Origin: Streptomyces cellulosae
Lineage (GTDB): Bacteria; Actinomycetota; Actinomycetes; Streptomycetales; Streptomycetaceae
Direction: 5' to 3'
Length of the DNA stretch: 64,000 nucleotides
Assembly: GCF_000721105.1 (NCBI RefSeq)
Contig: NZ_JOEV01000010.1
Span: 1 to 64,000 of the forward strand
Shown: positions 54,107 through 63,703 of the stretch, piece after piece
Numbering within the stretch: the first letter of the stretch is position 1
Layout of the letters: every line of letters begins with the position of its first letter
Notes under the pieces: generated by a model
What the model was told of the DNA's origin: nothing
The model's input: the letters and a program-made list of their open reading frames with translations, nothing else
Database searches by the model: none
Position numbers and translations under genes: made by a program

Positions 54107-54910
54107 GTGAGTAACGAAGACATCACGCTGACCGCGGGTGACGCGGAGGCGACCGTGCAGCCGGGCAACGGCGGCCGGATCGGAGGGCTTCGCGTCGGCG
54201 GGGTCGAGCTGCTCCGCCAAGGGGAGCGCTTCGGCTGCTTCCCGATGGTTCCCTGGTGCGGACGGATCAGGGACGGCCGGTTCCGGGACGGGGCGACCGT
54301 CCACCAGATGCCGCTCAACAACCCGCCGCACGCCATCCACGGCACCGCCCGCGACGGCGCCTGGCGCACCGCCCGCGTCACCGCGAACGAGGCGGTCATC
54401 ACGTACGACCTGGTCGCACCGTGGCCCTACCCGGGCCGGGTCACGCAGGTCGTCGGCCTCACCGGGGACACCCTGACGCTGACCATGTCCGTGGAGACGT
54501 ACGACTCCTCCTTCCCCGCCCAGATCGGCTGGCACCCCTGGTTCAACCGGAACCTGGGGCAGGGTGGGGACGACGTACGGCTCGACTTCAGCGCCGCCTG
54601 GCAGGAGGAGCGCGGCGACGACCACCTCCCCACCGGCAACCGCCTGGACCCGAAGCCCGGGCCCTGGGACGACTGCTTCGGCATGCCCGGCGGGGTCGAC
54701 GTCACGCTCACCTGGCCGGGGCAGCTGGAGCTGAAGGTGGCCAGCCGCGAGGAGTGGGTGGTGGTGTACGACGAGCAGGAGGCGGCCGTGTGCGTGGAGC
54801 CGCAGACCGGGCCGCCCAACGGGCTGAACACCCTGCCGCGGCTGGTCACCCCGCTGGAGCCGCTGGAGGCCACGACCACCTGGAGCTGGCGGAGCCTCGG
54901 CGCTGTCTAA
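54107..54910 (+). CDS. Aldose 1-epimerase (galactose mutarotase family)
   Basis: The 267-residue beta-sandwich enzyme has substrate Arg in GGRIGGLRVGG, MVPWCGRIRDGRF, the catalytic-type His in NPPHAIHGTARD and the second His in IGWHPWFNR. The catalytic Glu is probably in AVCVEPQTGPPN. It interconverts sugar anomers in the cytosol. GTG 54107 has AGGGT upstream. It stands 10 bases before pyrE and is probably co-transcribed. Confidence 0.87.
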   Translation: MSNEDITLTAGDAEATVQPGNGGRIGGLRVGGVELLRQGERFGCFPMVPWCGRIRDGRFRDGATVHQMPLNNPPHAIHGTARDGAWRTARVTANEAVITYDLVAPWPYPGRVTQVVGLTGDTLTLTMSVETYDSSFPAQIGWHPWFNRNLGQGGDDVRLDFSAAWQEERGDDHLPTGNRLDPKPGPWDDCFGMPGGVDVTLTWPGQLELKVASREEWVVVYDEQEAAVCVEPQTGPPNGLNTLPRLVTPLEPLEATTTWSWRSLGAV

Positions 54911-54920
54911 GCTGACAGGC

Positions 54921-55493
54921 ATGACTGACGTCGACGAAGTAATGCCGCACGGCACACGCGGCACGCTGTTGCAGCAGATCAAGGACAAGGCCGTGGTGCA
55001 CGGCAAGGTGACCCTGTCGTCGGGTCTCGAGGCCGACTACTACGTCGACCTGCGGCGCATCACCCTCGACGGCGAGGCGGCCCCACTGGTCGGGCAGGTG
55101 CTGCTGGACCTGACCGCCGACCTCGACTTCGACGCGGTCGGCGGGCTGACCATGGGCGCCGACCCCGTGGCCGGCGCCATGCTGCACGCGGCCGCCGCCC
55201 GCGGCAGGAAGCTGGACGCCTTCGTCGTCCGCAAGGCCGCCAAGGCGCACGGGCTGCAGCGGCGGGTCGAGGGGCCGGAGATCGCGGGCCGCCGGGTCCT
55301 GGTCGTCGAGGACACCTCCACCACCGGCGGCTCCCCGCTCGCCGCCGTCGAGGCGGTGCGCGAGGCCGGTGCCGAGGTCGTCGCGGTGGCGACCATCGTG
55401 GACCGGGCGACCGGCGCCGCCGAGAAGATCGAGCAGGGCGCGTCGGTGCCGTACCTCTTCGCGTACTCCAAGGACGAGTTGGGTCTTGACTGA
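54921..55493 (+). CDS. pyrE: Orotate phosphoribosyltransferase
   Basis: This 190-residue enzyme makes orotidine 5'-phosphate in pyrimidine synthesis. The PRPP-binding motif is RRVLVVEDTSTTGGSPLAAV near residues 119-138. Other family segments are VTLSSGLEADYYVDLRRI and LTMGADPVAGAMLHAAA. Start ATG 54921. The 4-base gaps and operon partners typical of pyr clusters are absent; it sits alone among sugar enzymes. Confidence 0.93.
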   Translation: MTDVDEVMPHGTRGTLLQQIKDKAVVHGKVTLSSGLEADYYVDLRRITLDGEAAPLVGQVLLDLTADLDFDAVGGLTMGADPVAGAMLHAAAARGRKLDAFVVRKAAKAHGLQRRVEGPEIAGRRVLVVEDTSTTGGSPLAAVEAVREAGAEVVAVATIVDRATGAAEKIEQGASVPYLFAYSKDELGLD

Positions 55494-55636
55494 CATAACG
55501 ACTCGGCCTGCGGCATCGACCTGCCGGTCAAGTCTGGAAAGATGGGGACGACGATGACGTCGCACCCAAGGTCTAGGTCAGGGCCGTCAGCACGCAGGAC
55601 GTAGAACGCCAACCCGCACATACAAGGAGCGGACAG

Positions 55637-56668
<1,032 letters not shown>

Positions 56669-56694
56669 TCCCCAGCGGTACGGCTGCTCGCGGT

Positions 56695-56720
56695 GAGCCC
56701 GGTGCCACGGCACCGGGCTC
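56695..56720 (+). terminator. Terminator after fba
   Basis: A perfect 12-bp inverted repeat, GAGCCCGGTGCC (56695-56706) and complement (56709-56720), gives a stable hairpin 26 bases past the fba stop. Confidence 0.82.
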
Positions 56721-56725
56721 GTCGC

Positions 56726-56817
56726 ATGCCCGGGCCCATGACCGGTTTATGCCCGGGCCCATGACCGGTTCATGCCCGGGCCCATGGTCGGTTTATGCAC
56801 GGGCCCATGACCGGTTC
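56726..56817. repeat. Four 23-bp tandem repeats before the MFS gene
   Basis: The unit ATGCCCGGGCCCATGACCGG plus three bases begins at 56726, 56749, 56772 and 56795, with at most three changes. Each unit contains the palindrome GGGCCC next to CCGG-rich sequence. A looser ATGCCTGGCGTCG motif continues to about 56860, close to the transporter start. Confidence 0.88.
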
Positions 56818-56876
56818 ATGCCTGGCGTCGTGCCTGGTGTATGCCTGGCGTCGCGCCCAGATGTATACCTGGGGTC

Positions 56877-58349
56877 ATGCCCGACGTCCGGCTGGCCTCC
56901 CCGCAGGGCAAGTGGATCCTGCTCACCACCGTCCTCGGCTCCAGCATGGCCATGCTGGACTCGACCGTCATCAACGTCGCCCTGCCCCGTATCGGCCGTG
57001 ACCTCGACGCGAACCTCGCCGCCCTGCAGTGGACGGTCAACGCGTACACGCTGACACTGGCCGGGCTGATTCTGCTCGGCGGCTCCCTCGGGGACCGCCT
57101 GGGTCGCCGCAAGGTCTTCGTCGTCGGCGTCGTCTGGTTCGCCGTGGCCTCCCTGCTGTGCGGCCTCGCCCCGAACACCGGTGTCCTCATCGCCGCCCGC
57201 GCGCTGCAAGGGATCGGCGGCGCTCTGCTGACCCCCGGCTCGCTCGCGCTCATCCAGGCCTCCTTCCATCCCGACGACCGGGGGCGGGCGGTCGGCCTGT
57301 GGTCCGGGTTCGGCGGGATCGGCGCGGCGGTCGGCCCGTTCGTCGGCGGCTGGCTGGTGGACGGGCCCGGCTGGCGCTGGGTGTTCCTGCTCAACGTGCC
57401 GCTGGCGCTGGTGTGCGCGCCGATCGCCGTACGGCACGTTCCCGAGTCCGCGGACGGCCGGGCGCACGGCCGTTTCGACGTGCTCGGCGCGGTCCTGGGA
57501 GCCCTGGCCCTGGCCCTGGTGACGTACGCGCTGACCGAGGCGCGCAACGGGTCCCTGGTCGTCGCCGTCACGGCGGTGGCGGGAGTGGCCGCGGCCGTCG
57601 CCTTCGTCCGGGTCGAGAAGCGCAGCCCCGACCCGATGATGCCGCTCGGGATCTTCGCCTCCCGCCAGTTCACGGCGGTCAACCTGGTCACCCTGTGCGT
57701 GTACGCGGCGTTCGGCGGATTCTTCTTCCTGACCGCGCTGCAACTGCAGGTCGTGGCCGGTTACTCGCCCCTGCAGGCCGGTACGGCGTTGCTGCCGACC
57801 ACCGCGCTCATGCTGCTGTTCTCGGCCCGCTCGGGCGCCCTCGCCGACCGCATCGGCCCCCGGGTCCCCCTCACCGTGGGGCCCCTGTTGTGCGCCGCCG
57901 CGATGCTGCTGATGAGGCGGGTGGGGGAGAACGCGGACTATGTGACCGACGTCCTGCCGGCCCTGCTGGTCATGGGCGCCGGCATGGTCACTCTCGTCGC
58001 ACCGCTCACCGCGACGGTCCTTGCCTCCGTGGACACCGGACGCGCCGGCCTGGCCAGCGGCATCAACAACGCGGCGGCCCGTGCGGCCGGCCTGATCGCG
58101 GTGGCGGCGCTGCCGCTGCTCGCGGGGATGGGGCCGGAGGCGTACCTGTCGCCGGCCGCCTTCGACGACGCGTTCGGCCGGGCGATGGTGTGGTGCGCGG
58201 GGGTGCTGGTGGTGGGAGCGGGGGTCGCCTTCACGACCGTACGGCGGCTGCCACCGGACTGCCGGCGACCGGAGTGCCGCACGCACGGGTCCGTCCTGGC
58301 GCCACCGCTGGAACCGAACCGGTCGGCGGGCAAGCTCGGGGCCGGGTGA
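56877..58349 (+). CDS. MFS drug-exporter-like transporter (DHA2, 14 TM)
   Basis: The 490-residue membrane protein of the EmrB/QacA type starts WILLTTVLGSSMAMLDSTVINVALPRIG. It has motif A GGSLGDRLGRRKVF and motif C-like LWSGFGGIGAAVGPFVGGWLVDGPGWRWVF (read in pieces). It should expel drugs or metabolites using the proton gradient. I selected ATG 56877, close before the conserved region; the ribosome site is poor and the upstream repeats supply several alternative ATG codons. No regulator gene is adjacent. Confidence 0.85.
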   Translation: MPDVRLASPQGKWILLTTVLGSSMAMLDSTVINVALPRIGRDLDANLAALQWTVNAYTLTLAGLILLGGSLGDRLGRRKVFVVGVVWFAVASLLCGLAPNTGVLIAARALQGIGGALLTPGSLALIQASFHPDDRGRAVGLWSGFGGIGAAVGPFVGGWLVDGPGWRWVFLLNVPLALVCAPIAVRHVPESADGRAHGRFDVLGAVLGALALALVTYALTEARNGSLVVAVTAVAGVAAAVAFVRVEKRSPDPMMPLGIFASRQFTAVNLVTLCVYAAFGGFFFLTALQLQVVAGYSPLQAGTALLPTTALMLLFSARSGALADRIGPRVPLTVGPLLCAAAMLLMRRVGENADYVTDVLPALLVMGAGMVTLVAPLTATVLASVDTGRAGLASGINNAAARAAGLIAVAALPLLAGMGPEAYLSPAAFDDAFGRAMVWCAGVLVVGAGVAFTTVRRLPPDCRRPECRTHGSVLAPPLEPNRSAGKLGAG

Positions 58350-58360
58350 CGAGCGGCTGA

Positions 58361-58409
58361 GGGGTGGGTGCCCACGTACGCGCAGGTGGCGTAGGTGGGC
58401 ACTCACCCC
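58361..58409. terminator. Bidirectional terminator between MFS and DUF3151 genes
   Basis: Fifteen-base arms, GGGGTGGGTGCCCAC (58361-58375) and GTGGGCACTCACCCC (58395-58409), pair with one mismatch around a 19-base loop. Confidence 0.8.
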
Positions 58410-58427
58410 TGGGCCGTGAACGCCCTG

Positions 58428-58847
58428 TCAGCGCCGCAGCTCCGCGTACGCCTCGGGGTCACTGTCCTGGAGGAACTGCCCGCAGCGTTCCGCCTCGTCC
58501 TTCTCGCCGATCGACTCGGCGGCCCGCGCCAGCGCGTTCAGGCAGCGCAGGAAGCCCCGGTTGGGGCGGTGGCTCCACGGGATCGGCCCGTGCCCCTTCC
58601 AGCCGCTGCGGCGCAGCGCGTCGAGTCCCCGGTGGTAGCCGGTACGGGCGTACGCGTACGACTCGATCACGCGCCCCGCCTCGAACGCCTCGTCGGCGAG
58701 CAGCGCCCAGGCCAGCGAGAACGTCGGGTACTTGGCGGCGACCTCGGCGGGAGCCAGGGACTCCTCGCCCAGCAGGCGGTACGCCTCCTCGTTCTCCGGG
58801 AGGTAGGTGGGGTCGGGGCCGCCGAGCAGGTTCTGGTGAGTCGTCAT
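58428..58847 (-). CDS. DUF3151 family protein
   Basis: The 139-residue protein is conserved in actinobacteria: NLLGGPDPTYLPENEEAY, PTFSLAWALLADEAFEAG, VIESYAYARTGYHRGLDALRRSGWKGHGPIPWSH (read in pieces) and FLRCLNALARAAESIGE. It is all-helical with a TPR-like look. No function is established. It has neither signal nor membrane segment. ATG 58847. Confidence 0.82.
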   Translation of the reverse strand: MTTHQNLLGGPDPTYLPENEEAYRLLGEESLAPAEVAAKYPTFSLAWALLADEAFEAGRVIESYAYARTGYHRGLDALRRSGWKGHGPIPWSHRPNRGFLRCLNALARAAESIGEKDEAERCGQFLQDSDPEAYAELRR

Positions 58848-59181
58848 GGAAGCAGTCTGCCACTCGTGGAGGGTCTGCCGGCGAGGGGCGTCTCCAGGCG
58901 TGCGAGGGGCACCGTGAGCAGGCCGCGGCGCGGGACGGACGCCGGGTCCCGGGGACGCGGCCGTGCTCAGGGACGGCGATCCAGGGTGGCGGACCCATTG
59001 GTCCCACGGGCCACCGCCGGCGGCGGGCAGGTCCAGGTCGACGATCCCCCCAGCGCCAGGCCGTATCCGCCCGCCTTGCGATCTGCGCGTCTGATGCGGA
59101 GGATGCCGGTGGGGACCGGGGCCTCCGTGTCGGTAACGGCAGGGGCGGACCGCTACCCGGAGTACACAACAGGAGACAGCG
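58848..59181. other. 334-bp intergenic region upstream of kynA
   Basis: It separates the leftward DUF3151 gene from the kynurenine operon and should contain both promoters. CAACAGGAGACAGCG just before 59182 gives the kynA ribosome site. I see no gene, hairpin or repeat that stands out. Confidence 0.5.
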
Positions 59182-60021
59182 ATGTCCCACGAGGCTCACG
59201 AAACGCAGGAGCCCGAGACCCCGCATCTCGACTTCGAGGGCACGACGCCGTACGAGGACTACGTCAAGGCGGACGTGCTCACCCACCTTCAGCACCCCCT
59301 CTCCGACGACCCCGGAGAGATGGTCTTCCTGGTCACGACCCAGGTGATGGAGCTGTGGTTCACCGTCATCGTCCACGAGTGGGAGACGGCCGCCGGCGCC
59401 CTGCGCCAGGACGACGTTCCCACGGCTGTCGCCGCGCTGAAGCGTTCCGTACGGGAGATGGAGGCGCTGAACGCCTCCTGGAAGCCGCTCGGCCAGCTCA
59501 CCCCGGCCCAGTTCAACTCGTACCGCAGTGCGCTCGGGGAGGGCTCCGGCTTCCAGTCGGCGATGTACCGCCGTATGGAGTTCCTGCTCGGCGACAAGTC
59601 CGCGTCCATGCTGGTCCCGCACCGGGGCGCGCCGCGCGTCCACGGGGAACTGGAGAAGGCGCTGCACGAACCGAGCCTGTACGACGAGGCACTGCGGCTG
59701 CTGGCCCGGCGCGGGTACGCGATCCCGGCGTCCGTCCTGGAACGTGACGTGTCGCTGCGGTACGAGCCGTCCGAGGAGGTGGAGGCGGTGTGGACCGCCC
59801 TCTACTCCGGTGACGACAGCGACGAACTCGCCCGGCTCGGCGAGGCGTTGACCGACGTGGCCGAACTGGTCTGGCGCTGGCGCAACGACCACCTCGTCGC
59901 CACCCGCAGGGCCATGGGCTCCAAGGCCGGCACGGGCGGCTCCGCCGGGGTGGCCTGGCTGGAGAAGCGCGCGCGGAAGAACGTGTTTCCCGAGCTGTGG
60001 ACGGCACGGTCCCATGTCTGA
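59182..60021 (+). CDS. kynA: Tryptophan 2,3-dioxygenase
   Basis: This 279-residue heme enzyme opens the indole ring of tryptophan to N-formylkynurenine. Family features are YVKADVLTHLQHPLSDDPGEMVFLV, FNSYRSALGEGSGFQSAMYRRMEF (Arg115 for the substrate carboxylate; read in pieces), the proximal heme ligand His237 in RWRNDHLVATRRAMG, and GTGGSAGVAWL. The position of the distal histidine of the Xanthomonas enzyme (HQ-x-x-ELW) is Thr53 here (TTQVMELWF). AGGAGA precedes ATG 59182. It overlaps kynU by eight bases. Confidence 0.92.
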   Translation: MSHEAHETQEPETPHLDFEGTTPYEDYVKADVLTHLQHPLSDDPGEMVFLVTTQVMELWFTVIVHEWETAAGALRQDDVPTAVAALKRSVREMEALNASWKPLGQLTPAQFNSYRSALGEGSGFQSAMYRRMEFLLGDKSASMLVPHRGAPRVHGELEKALHEPSLYDEALRLLARRGYAIPASVLERDVSLRYEPSEEVEAVWTALYSGDDSDELARLGEALTDVAELVWRWRNDHLVATRRAMGSKAGTGGSAGVAWLEKRARKNVFPELWTARSHV

Positions 60022-61300
60022 ACTTCACTTCAAGGCAGGCGAGTTGGACGCCGGTGATGACCTGGCGTCCGTGCGCTCGCGATTCGTGCTGGACGACGTC
60101 GTGTATCTGGACGGCAACTCACTGGGCGCCCTGCCCGCGAACGTTCCCGGCCGGGTGGAGGACGTCGTTCGCCGCCAGTGGGGCGAACTGCGCATCCGGT
60201 CCTGGGAGGAGAGCGGCTGGTGGACCGCGCCCGAGCGGATCGGCGACCGGATCGCCCCGCTGGTGGGCGCGGGGGCCGGGCAGATCGTGGTCGGCGACTC
60301 GACAAGTGTCAACGTTTTCAAGGCACTTGTGGGGGCGGTACGGCTGGCCCGGATCGGTGGGGCCGGCCATGATGAGCGCGGTCCCGGTGGTTCCGGTCGC
60401 GAGCAACGCGACGAGATCGTCGTCGACGCGACGACCTTCCCCACGGACGGGTACATCGCCGAGTCGGCGGCCCGGATGACGGGCTGCACCCTGCGGCCGG
60501 TGACCCCGGCGGAGGTCCCGGACGTGCTGGGCGACCGTACGGCGGCGGTCCTGCTGAACCACGTCGACTACCGCACGGGCCGGTTGCACGACCTGCCGGG
60601 GCTGACCTCCGCCGTGCACGCGGCGGGCGCGGTCGCCGTCTGGGACCTGTGCCACAGCGCGGGCGCCCTGCCGGTCGGCCTCGACGAGCACGGGGTCGGC
60701 CTGGCCGTCGGGTGCACCTACAAGTACCTGAACGGCGGCCCGGGTTCACCGGCATACCTCTACGTCCGCCGGGAGCTCCAGGACCGCTTCGACTCCCCGC
60801 TGCCCGGCTGGAACTCCCACGCCGAACCCTTCGGCATGCGCCCCGACTACACCCCGGCCGCCGGCGCCCCGCGCGGCCGCGTCGGCACGCCCGACATCCT
60901 GTCCATGCTGGCCCTGGAGGCCGCGCTGGAGGTGTGGGACGGGGTCTCCGTCGCGGGCGTCCGGGCCAAGTCCCTCGCGCTGACCGACTTCTTCCTGGAG
61001 TGCGTGGCCGCGTACGTCCCGGCGCGCCGGGTGGAGTCGCTGACGCCGGTGGCCCACGCGGAACGGGGCAGCCAGGTCGCGCTGCGGTGCTCGGACGCCG
61101 GTGAGGTGATGAAGCGGCTCATCGAGCGGGGCGTGGTCGGCGACTTCCGGCACCCTGACGTCCTGCGGTTCGGGTTCACGCCGTTGTACGTCGGGTTCGC
61201 GGACGTGGAGCGGGCGGCGCGGGTGCTGGCGGAGGTGTGGGGGGAGGCGCCGGGGGGCGGGCCGGGGGATACGCCGGAGCCCGGCGGAGGGGCCGGCTGA
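60014..61300 (+). CDS. kynU: Kynureninase
   Basis: This 428-residue PLP enzyme cleaves kynurenine to anthranilate and alanine. Features: VYLDGNSLGALP at the N-terminus, WGELRIRSWEESGWW, AVLLNHVDYRTG, VWDLCHSAGALP (PLP-stacking/Asp region) and the Schiff-base lysine in CTYKYLNGGPGSPAYLY near residue 236. A Gly-rich charged insertion occurs near residues 116-132. ATG 60014 lies within the end of kynA, indicating coupling. Confidence 0.95.
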   Translation: MSELHFKAGELDAGDDLASVRSRFVLDDVVYLDGNSLGALPANVPGRVEDVVRRQWGELRIRSWEESGWWTAPERIGDRIAPLVGAGAGQIVVGDSTSVNVFKALVGAVRLARIGGAGHDERGPGGSGREQRDEIVVDATTFPTDGYIAESAARMTGCTLRPVTPAEVPDVLGDRTAAVLLNHVDYRTGRLHDLPGLTSAVHAAGAVAVWDLCHSAGALPVGLDEHGVGLAVGCTYKYLNGGPGSPAYLYVRRELQDRFDSPLPGWNSHAEPFGMRPDYTPAAGAPRGRVGTPDILSMLALEAALEVWDGVSVAGVRAKSLALTDFFLECVAAYVPARRVESLTPVAHAERGSQVALRCSDAGEVMKRLIERGVVGDFRHPDVLRFGFTPLYVGFADVERAARVLAEVWGEAPGGGPGDTPEPGGGAG

Positions 61301-61315
61301 CGAGCGGTACGACGC

Positions 61316-61360
61316 CACACCCACGCACGGTCGCCCGCAGCGCGGCCATACGTGGGTGTG
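61316..61360 (+). terminator. Inverted repeat after kynU
   Basis: Perfect 10-bp arms CACACCCACG (61316-61325) and CGTGGGTGTG (61351-61360) surround a 25-base loop that itself contains GCGG/CCGC-like sequence. A weak terminator is possible, and its right arm runs into the 12-bp repeats. Confidence 0.45.
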
Positions 61361-61417
61361 CACGTGCCGATGCGCGTGTCCATGCGCGTGCCCATGCACG
61401 TGTCCGTGCACGTCATG
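61358..61417. repeat. Five 12-bp tandem repeats
   Basis: Units of the form (A/G)TGC(A/G)CGTG(T/C)CC begin at 61358, 61370, 61382, 61394 and 61406. They lie between kynU and the hydrolase gene and are not in a credible reading frame. Confidence 0.8.
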
Positions 61418-61508
61418 GGCCTGATACCGTCCCCGCCAACGGCCGAATTCCGTTCTGGAAGATCCTTCCCGGTCCGCCAAATCCGTTTCGACACTGAGAG
61501 GTTGGAGC

Positions 61509-62450
61509 ATGCCGGACGACGCCGCAGCTGCCCGTGCCGCCGCCGAAGAGGAGTCGTCGGCCTTCTCGCACCCGGCGGTCGACCCCGACACCACGGCGGC
61601 GTACGGCGACCACCCCGACCAGGTGATCGACTTCTACGCCCCGCACGGTGAGAGGGGACCGGGAGGTCCGGCGCCGTTGATCGTCGTGCTGCACGGCGGT
61701 GCCTGGCGGGCACGGTACGACCGCCGGCACATCTCGCCGTTCGCGGACTTCCTGGCGCGACGGGGGTTCGGGGTGGCGAGCGTGGAGTATCGGCGCGGGG
61801 GTGACAGCGAGGGCCAGGGCGAGCGTCAGCGCGAGGGCCGGGACGAGGGCCGGGGCGAAAGCCAGGGCGAGGGGGAGGGCGTTCCGGTGGCCGGTCGGTG
61901 GCCGGACACCTTCGACGACGTCGCCGCCGCGCTGGACGCGCTGCCCGCCCTCGCCCGTGAGGCCCTCCCGCAGACCGACCCCCGCCGCATAGTGGTCACG
62001 GGTCACTCCGCCGGCGGACACCTCGCGTTGTGGGCGGCGGCCCGGCACCTGCTGCCCGCCGACGCGCCGTGGCGCCTCGACCGTCCGGCGCCGCTGCGGG
62101 GCGTGGTCGCCCTCGCCCCGATCGCCGACTTCGCGGTGGCGGACAAGCTCGACGTGTGCGCGGGCGCCTGCCGCCAACTGCTGGGCGGGGACGAGGGGTT
62201 CACCGAACACCGGCCGTACGCCGACCCGGCCCTCCTGCTCCCCACAGGCATCGCGACGACCCTCGTCCAGGGCCGCGCCGACCTGGTCGTCCCGCAGGCA
62301 GTCGCCGAGTCCTACGCGGACGCGGCGGCGAAGGCGGGCGAAGTGGTGGGCCTGACGCTCCTGGAGGACGTCGGCCACTTCCCGCTGATCGACCCGGTGG
62401 CGGACGCGTGCGCGGTGGTGGGGGAGGAGATAGCGCAGTTGGCCTGGTGA
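61509..62450 (+). CDS. Alpha/beta hydrolase, candidate N-formylkynurenine formamidase
   Basis: This 313-residue hydrolase of the BD-FAE/kynurenine-formamidase type has oxyanion motif HGGAW at 62-66, nucleophile Ser167 in GHSAGG, Asp258 in QGRADLVVP and His290 in DVGHFPLID. The pathway step between kynA and kynU products requires a formamidase, and no other candidate lies nearby, so it probably performs that step. The gap of 208 bases from kynU may include a separate promoter. Residues 98-124 form a Gly/Glu/Arg/Gln repeat insertion absent from typical members. GAGAGGTTGG lies before ATG 61509. Confidence 0.8.
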   Translation: MPDDAAAARAAAEEESSAFSHPAVDPDTTAAYGDHPDQVIDFYAPHGERGPGGPAPLIVVLHGGAWRARYDRRHISPFADFLARRGFGVASVEYRRGGDSEGQGERQREGRDEGRGESQGEGEGVPVAGRWPDTFDDVAAALDALPALAREALPQTDPRRIVVTGHSAGGHLALWAAARHLLPADAPWRLDRPAPLRGVVALAPIADFAVADKLDVCAGACRQLLGGDEGFTEHRPYADPALLLPTGIATTLVQGRADLVVPQAVAESYADAAAKAGEVVGLTLLEDVGHFPLIDPVADACAVVGEEIAQLAW

Positions 62451-62611
62451 GGGGGCCTCCAGTTGGTCGCCCCCCGCGTCCCGGTCGTACCCGTAATACC
62501 TGAGAGCTACGGCGCGGGTGAGCTCTCTGGCGGGACGCGGACGATGAGTGCGGCTCCGTAACTTCCCTTCCAGACAAGCCCGATGGGCGGGCGAACTGGA
62601 GGGGGGCGACC

Positions 62612-63703
62612 GTGGGGCTTGAGCCGACAACACGTGCCGCGGCAGCGGAACCCAGGCGTACGGACGCCGGTACGGATGCCGTTGCCGGCGCCGGTGCGGA
62701 TACCGGCACGCAGGCTGGGCGGCACCCTACGCACAGATGGCGCCGAGGTCTCCTCGCCGCTCTCGTCGCCGCCGCCGTCGTGGTCCCGCTCTCCGCCGCC
62801 ACCCGGCCGGAGATCCCCGCGCCGGCCCCGGCCGCACTGGGCCGCGTGACGGCGGCCACGTTGGATGAGACGTACGCGGCGAACCGGGCCAACGCCGAGG
62901 AGGCGTCCCGGATGGCCGCCGCTCACGGCGACCGGGCGCGCGCCGCGGCGGACCGTGCGATGGCCGCTCCCTCCCGGAACCTCCTCGCCTTCGACGGCCG
63001 CGGCTCCGGTCGCTCGGCGGAGGTCCTCGGCGACCTGGCCCATGCCGGCCGCATAGCGGTGCTGGTCCCCGGCTCGGACACCTCCCTCGACACCTACGAC
63101 CGCTTCCGCGCCACGGCGACCCACCTGCGCACGGAACTGACCCGGCAGTCGACACCCCGGTCCACGCACCCCACCGAGCCGCGCCCCGCCGCCGTCGTGG
63201 CCTGGCTGGGCTACGAAACGCCGGGCACGATCAGTACGACGGTCACCACGACCGGCCGCGCCGAGCAAGCGGCCCCGCGTCTGCGGGAGTTCATACGGCG
63301 GCTGCGCGACATCGTCGGCCCCGGGCCCCGCCTCTCCCTGCTGTGCCACTCGTACGGCTCGGTCGTCTGCGGCCGTGCCGCTCCCGGCCTGGACGTGGAC
63401 GACATCGCCCTGGTCGGCAGCCCCGGCACGGGCGTCGACTCCGCCGAAGCCCTGCACACCCGGGCCCAGGTGTGGGCGGCTCGCGGGTCCGACGACTGGG
63501 TCGGGGAGGTCCCGCATGTCAGAGCCGATCTGTTCGGCGTCACCGTCGGCTTCGGCACCGACCCGGTCTCCCCGGCGTTCGGGGCCCGGGTCTTCGCCGC
63601 CGGCGACGGCGGTCACAGCGACTACTTCGCACCGGGCTCGGTCTCCCTGACCAACCTGGCCCGGATCGTCCTCGGTGAGACCTTGGAGGTCACCCGTGCC
63701 TGA
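62612..63703 (+). CDS. DUF1023 alpha/beta hydrolase, secreted or membrane-anchored
   Basis: The 363-residue protein has a variable N-terminus, a hydrophobic segment (RGLLAALVAAAVVVPLSAA, about residues 45-63) serving as signal anchor, and a C-terminal alpha/beta hydrolase domain of the DUF1023 type. That domain has VAWLGYETPGT, nucleophile block LSLLCHSYGSVVCG and a late GDGGHSDYF carrying the His. The substrate is unknown. GTG 62612 has GGAGGGGGG upstream. It overlaps the next gene by eight bases. Confidence 0.83.
   Translation: MGLEPTTRAAAAEPRRTDAGTDAVAGAGADTGTQAGRHPTHRWRRGLLAALVAAAVVVPLSAATRPEIPAPAPAALGRVTAATLDETYAANRANAEEASRMAAAHGDRARAAADRAMAAPSRNLLAFDGRGSGRSAEVLGDLAHAGRIAVLVPGSDTSLDTYDRFRATATHLRTELTRQSTPRSTHPTEPRPAAVVAWLGYETPGTISTTVTTTGRAEQAAPRLREFIRRLRDIVGPGPRLSLLCHSYGSVVCGRAAPGLDVDDIALVGSPGTGVDSAEALHTRAQVWAARGSDDWVGEVPHVRADLFGVTVGFGTDPVSPAFGARVFAAGDGGHSDYFAPGSVSLTNLARIVLGETLEVTRA

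Noticed and set aside
56726..56817. 23-bp repeats considered as a CRISPR array
   Set aside because: Units are contiguous with no spacers, and no cas genes are present.
61352..61651. Repeat-spanning frames rich in His or Val/Met (HVHGHAHGHAH on one strand, RVSMRVPMHV on the other)
   Set aside because: They are simply readings of the 12-bp repeats with no ribosome site, and overlap the hydrolase gene out of frame.
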